This document shows positions 61,180-64,000 of a stretch of 64,000 nucleotides of DNA, piece after piece. Positions within the stretch are counted from its first letter, which is position 1; each line of letters opens with the position of its first letter. The translations under genes were made by a program, and so were the position numbers. The stretch comes from Bacteroidetes bacterium RIFCSPLOWO2_12_FULL_37_12. GTDB lineage: Bacteria > Bacteroidota > Bacteroidia > 2-12-FULL-37-12. The notes beneath the pieces were generated by a model. It saw nothing but the letters and a program-made list of their open reading frames with translations, was not told the origin of the DNA and ran no database searches. The DNA lies in assembly GCA_001769655.1 (NCBI GenBank), contig MEPC01000019.1:62001-126000 (forward strand), read 5' to 3'.

Positions 61180-64000
61180 ATGGTTTGTATAAAAAAAAGT
61201 ATCTTCTTAATTCTCTTTTTATTAAATACATCCTACTTTCTACTTCACACTTCTTACAGCGCCTACTCACTGTCTTCTAAGACCGATTCCCTGCTAAAAA
61301 TTGTACAAACCCTGCAGAAAAAATCTCAACGTACTTATACTCTTGACACTACATTAGTCAATAGTTTAAATTTGCTTGCGTGGGAACTCCGAAATAGAAA
61401 TCCTGATACATCCATTATTCTTTCTACTCGTGCTAAATTAAAAGCAGAAAATATCAACTATGACTTGGGTATTGGGCAGGCAAATCTGAATCTTGGCTGG
61501 TTTAATTATCTCAAGACAAATTTTACAAAGGCACTCGCACATTACAAAATTGCCCTTTCCGTATGGGAAAAAATGGAAAAAAATCCGGAGGTTAAAGATA
61601 AATCAATTATACTCCAAAAAAGAGCATCCACTTTTGGTAACCTTGGAAGCGTCTTTAGAAACCAGTCCCAAAATATCAAAGCATTAGATTATTATTTTAA
61701 GGCATTGAAAATTGATGAGGAACTTGGGAATAAAAAACGCGAAGCACTCTGGCTTAATAATATTGGAGTAATCTATACCGACCAGGCAATCTATACAAAA
61801 GCATTAGAATGTTATTTTAAAGCGTTAAAAATAGCAGAACAATCGGGTGATAAAAACGGAATTGCTGATTATCTCAGCAATATTGGGAACATTTATCACA
61901 ACAAATCTGATTGCCCTAAAGCATTGGAATATTATTTCAGTGCATTAAAAATTAAGGAAGAATTGGGAGACAAATATGGAATAGCAAACAATCTTGGAAA
62001 TATCGGGCTTGTTTATTCCATTCAACATGAATATCAAAAAGCGCTGGAGTATCTTTTAAAGGAACTGAAAATAAAAGAATACTTAGGAGATGGTTATGGT
62101 GTTGCATCAAACCTTGGCAATATGGGTATCATCTATTCAAGCTTGAAAGAGTACTCTAAAGCATTGGAATATTATTTCAGAGCGTTGAAAATTAAAGAAG
62201 AAATCGGGGATGAAAAAGGAATGGCGGCTACGCTCGGAAATATTGGTACCATTTATTCCATTAAAGGAGAGTATGAAAAAGCGGAAGAATATCTGCAAAA
62301 AGCCAAGTTGCTTTGTGATAGTATTGGTGCTTTGCGTATCAATGAACAGATAGAAAATTCATACAGTAATTTAGATGGTTTTCGCGGCAACTTCAAAGGT
62401 TCCCTTGAACATTACAAGAAATATATAGCGGCAAGAGATTCCATTTTTAACGAAGAAAACGAGAAAAAACAAACCCGCCTTGAGGTAAAATATGAATTTG
62501 AAAAAGAACAAATCCTGAAAGAGCAGAATGAAAAGGAAAAAGCAAGAAAGTCAACAGAAACAAGACATCGCAGAGACAATTTGCAATATTCCTTGATTTT
62601 AATAGGCATGTTCGTTTTAATTACGATGCTTCTTTTACTTGGAAGATTAAAGGTTAATTACAGAATAGTAGCGGGATTGATTTTCATCGTATTCCTCATC
62701 TTTTTTGAATTTATTTTAGTTTTTATAGATCCTTTTATAGATACATGGACAGGGGGCGCTCCGGGATGGAAACTCTCTATTAATGCGGTGATTGCCGCAA
62801 TCATTTATCCGGTTCATACGCTATTTGAAAATTTTATAAAAAGAAAATTATTAATAGCTAAAAATGAAAAATCTATAAATGTCACTAACGCCAGTGACAC
62901 TGAAAATTTAATTGGAAATTCCTCCGTAACAGGAAATCCTACTATGAAATTTATATTTTTTATGGGATTAATGATGATTTTTTTCATTAACGCCGGAAAT
63001 AATAAAACAGAAGAAAAAAACAGTACATCCACATTATACTATGACTCGCTTAACTCAATATTGAATTCCACGAATGAAATGAATGTCATGGATACTTCCT
63101 ATATATTTAAACTTAATTCCCTCGCATGGAAACTAAGCAAGAACAATCCGGATACTGCCATTCTCCTCTCCACAATGGCTTTGAAACTTGCGGAAAAATT
63201 TAACTATACTCTTGGGATTGGTGTTTCAAATCAAAACCTTGGTGCATTTAATCGCCTTATATCCAACTACACCCTTGCCCTTGAATATTTTGAAAACGGA
63301 ATTCATGCCTGGGAAAAATTAGAAAAGAACGTAAACCAAGATGCTCAAAAATCTGGCAACCTCATTATCATGGATGTAAAATTAAAAAAAGCAAACGCTT
63401 TGAGTAATATGGGAAATGTTTATTTAGCCCAATCCGATTTTCCTAAAGCATTGGAAATTTATTTCATGTCTCTGAAAATAAGCGAAGAATTTAATGATAA
63501 AAAAGGAATAACCACTTGTTCAGGAAACATCGGGATTGTTTATGCTTCCCAAAAAGATTATTCTAAAGCATTGGATTATTTTTTAATGGCATTGAAGACA
63601 GCAGAAGAAACCGGCGATAACGCCAAAATTTCAAATAACCTGATAAATATCGGAAATATCTATACTGCAAAAAGAGAGTACGCCGAAGCATTGAAGTATT
63701 TTTTCCGGGTACAAAATATAAAAGAATCGCATAAAGATAAAGCAGGGCTTGCAAGAATTCTTGGAAACATCGGGCTTGTTTACTATCAAAAATCCGATTA
63801 CCCAAATGCGTTGAATTACTTATTAAAAGCGTTGAAAATTAAAGAAGAGTTAGGAGATAAATACGGAATGGCTATAAATTTTGGAAATTTAGGTATGCTT
63901 TATGTCCATTCACCCTCCTTACCTTCCCCGCCCGGTGAAAAGAAAAAAGGATATGCGTTGGCGGAAAAATTTATTCAGAAAGCAATTTTTATCGGTGACA
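61180..64000 (+). CDS. Tandem-fused TPR / three-helix membrane protein (C-terminus beyond right edge)
   Basis: Open from ATG at 61180 to the window end (940 codons). Residues 1-25 signal peptide or anchor; about eight TPRs (100-400, units such as GNIGLVYSIQHEYQKALEY); coiled coil (TRLEVKYEFEKEQILKEQNEKEK); the three-helix module at about 468-560 (NLQYSLILIGM, FILVFIDPFIDTWTGGAPGWKL, basic tail). Then comes a linker and a second export-signal-like start, MKFIFFMGLMMIFFINAG (first codon at 62944), followed by a new TPR array that repeats the order of the first (NSLAWKLSKNNPDTAILLS matches NLLAWELRNRNPDTSIILS). This reads as two paralogues joined in frame. The junction carries GTCACT-N6-AGTGACACT (62881-62901). 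Confidence 0.85.
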   Translation, partial: MVCIKKSIFLILFLLNTSYFLLHTSYSAYSLSSKTDSLLKIVQTLQKKSQRTYTLDTTLVNSLNLLAWELRNRNPDTSIILSTRAKLKAENINYDLGIGQANLNLGWFNYLKTNFTKALAHYKIALSVWEKMEKNPEVKDKSIILQKRASTFGNLGSVFRNQSQNIKALDYYFKALKIDEELGNKKREALWLNNIGVIYTDQAIYTKALECYFKALKIAEQSGDKNGIADYLSNIGNIYHNKSDCPKALEYYFSALKIKEELGDKYGIANNLGNIGLVYSIQHEYQKALEYLLKELKIKEYLGDGYGVASNLGNMGIIYSSLKEYSKALEYYFRALKIKEEIGDEKGMAATLGNIGTIYSIKGEYEKAEEYLQKAKLLCDSIGALRINEQIENSYSNLDGFRGNFKGSLEHYKKYIAARDSIFNEENEKKQTRLEVKYEFEKEQILKEQNEKEKARKSTETRHRRDNLQYSLILIGMFVLITMLLLLGRLKVNYRIVAGLIFIVFLIFFEFILVFIDPFIDTWTGGAPGWKLSINAVIAAIIYPVHTLFENFIKRKLLIAKNEKSINVTNASDTENLIGNSSVTGNPTMKFIFFMGLMMIFFINAGNNKTEEKNSTSTLYYDSLNSILNSTNEMNVMDTSYIFKLNSLAWKLSKNNPDTAILLSTMALKLAEKFNYTLGIGVSNQNLGAFNRLISNYTLALEYFENGIHAWEKLEKNVNQDAQKSGNLIIMDVKLKKANALSNMGNVYLAQSDFPKALEIYFMSLKISEEFNDKKGITTCSGNIGIVYASQKDYSKALDYFLMALKTAEETGDNAKISNNLINIGNIYTAKREYAEALKYFFRVQNIKESHKDKAGLARILGNIGLVYYQKSDYPNALNYLLKALKIKEELGDKYGMAINFGNLGMLYVHSPSLPSPPGEKKKGYALAEKFIQKAIFIGD

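Overview
The window looks like a chromosomal segment of a Bacteroidota bacterium (Flavobacteriales/Chitinophagales-like; I cannot place it more finely). The evidence is the TAnnTTTG -7 promoter boxes, weak or absent Shine-Dalgarno sites, very large secreted PKD/CUB/GEVED proteins with type IX secretion (T9SS) type A and type B C-terminal sorting domains, DUF1573, RemB/Wzi-like and 7(1)-septoil-knot-like proteins, and TPR proteins typical of the phylum. No rRNA, tRNA, CRISPR array, integrase or transposase was seen.

Layout. 1-7429 (minus) is the N-terminal part of a giant secreted protein with about 36 visible MopE-type Asp/Cys-rich metal-binding repeats; it runs off the left edge. 7.8-16.6 kb (minus) holds envelope and hypothetical genes: DUF1573, polysaccharide deacetylase, TPR, outer-membrane barrel, RemB/Wzi-like, methyltransferase and two small exported proteins. 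17.1-21.1 kb has rlmD, rpmE2 and a HEAT-cyclophilin lipoprotein. 21.2-23.0 kb is a nitrosative-stress/iron-sulfur repair set (ric, hemerythrin, Rrf2 regulator), followed by a MazF-type toxin-antitoxin pair and a fused MFS/spermidine synthase-like gene. 25.2-26.9 kb is a small mercury-type metal locus (MerT-MerP fusion, GDCCVxC protein, Cys/His-rich exported protein), then a transglutaminase-like protein. 28.7-34.1 kb encodes a complete haem-copper cytochrome c oxidase (subunits II, I, III-like, III, IV-like), with two FNR-type boxes overlapping its promoter. 34.2-40.3 kb has a TPR/3-TM protein, MscS, a TPR-class III nucleotide cyclase, a knotted-fold repeat protein and a small zinc-ribbon membrane protein. 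40.4-56.3 kb (minus) is three giant T9SS cargo proteins. 56.4-58.4 kb is a DUF4139 protein. 58.4-59.7 kb is a repeat-rich gene desert. The right end has a nonsense-interrupted TPR/3-TM pseudogene and a very long ORF (61180 to the right edge) that looks like two such paralogues fused head to tail.

DNA-level structure cuts across the genes. (i) A gapped palindrome AGTGWCACT occurs at least 21 times, against about 0.5 expected at random, in several reading frames and both strands. It resembles cyanobacterial HIP1 iterated palindromes and is my best candidate for an undescribed feature. (ii) Several families of dispersed palindromic elements occur between genes, and two palindromic elements lie inside conserved genes in frame (rlmD and the cyclase catalytic domain). 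(iii) Seven- to nine-base tandem microsatellites occupy many spacers and the 5' ends of two envelope genes.

Counts and coordinates were read by eye. Family names rest on motif recognition, not on database searches.
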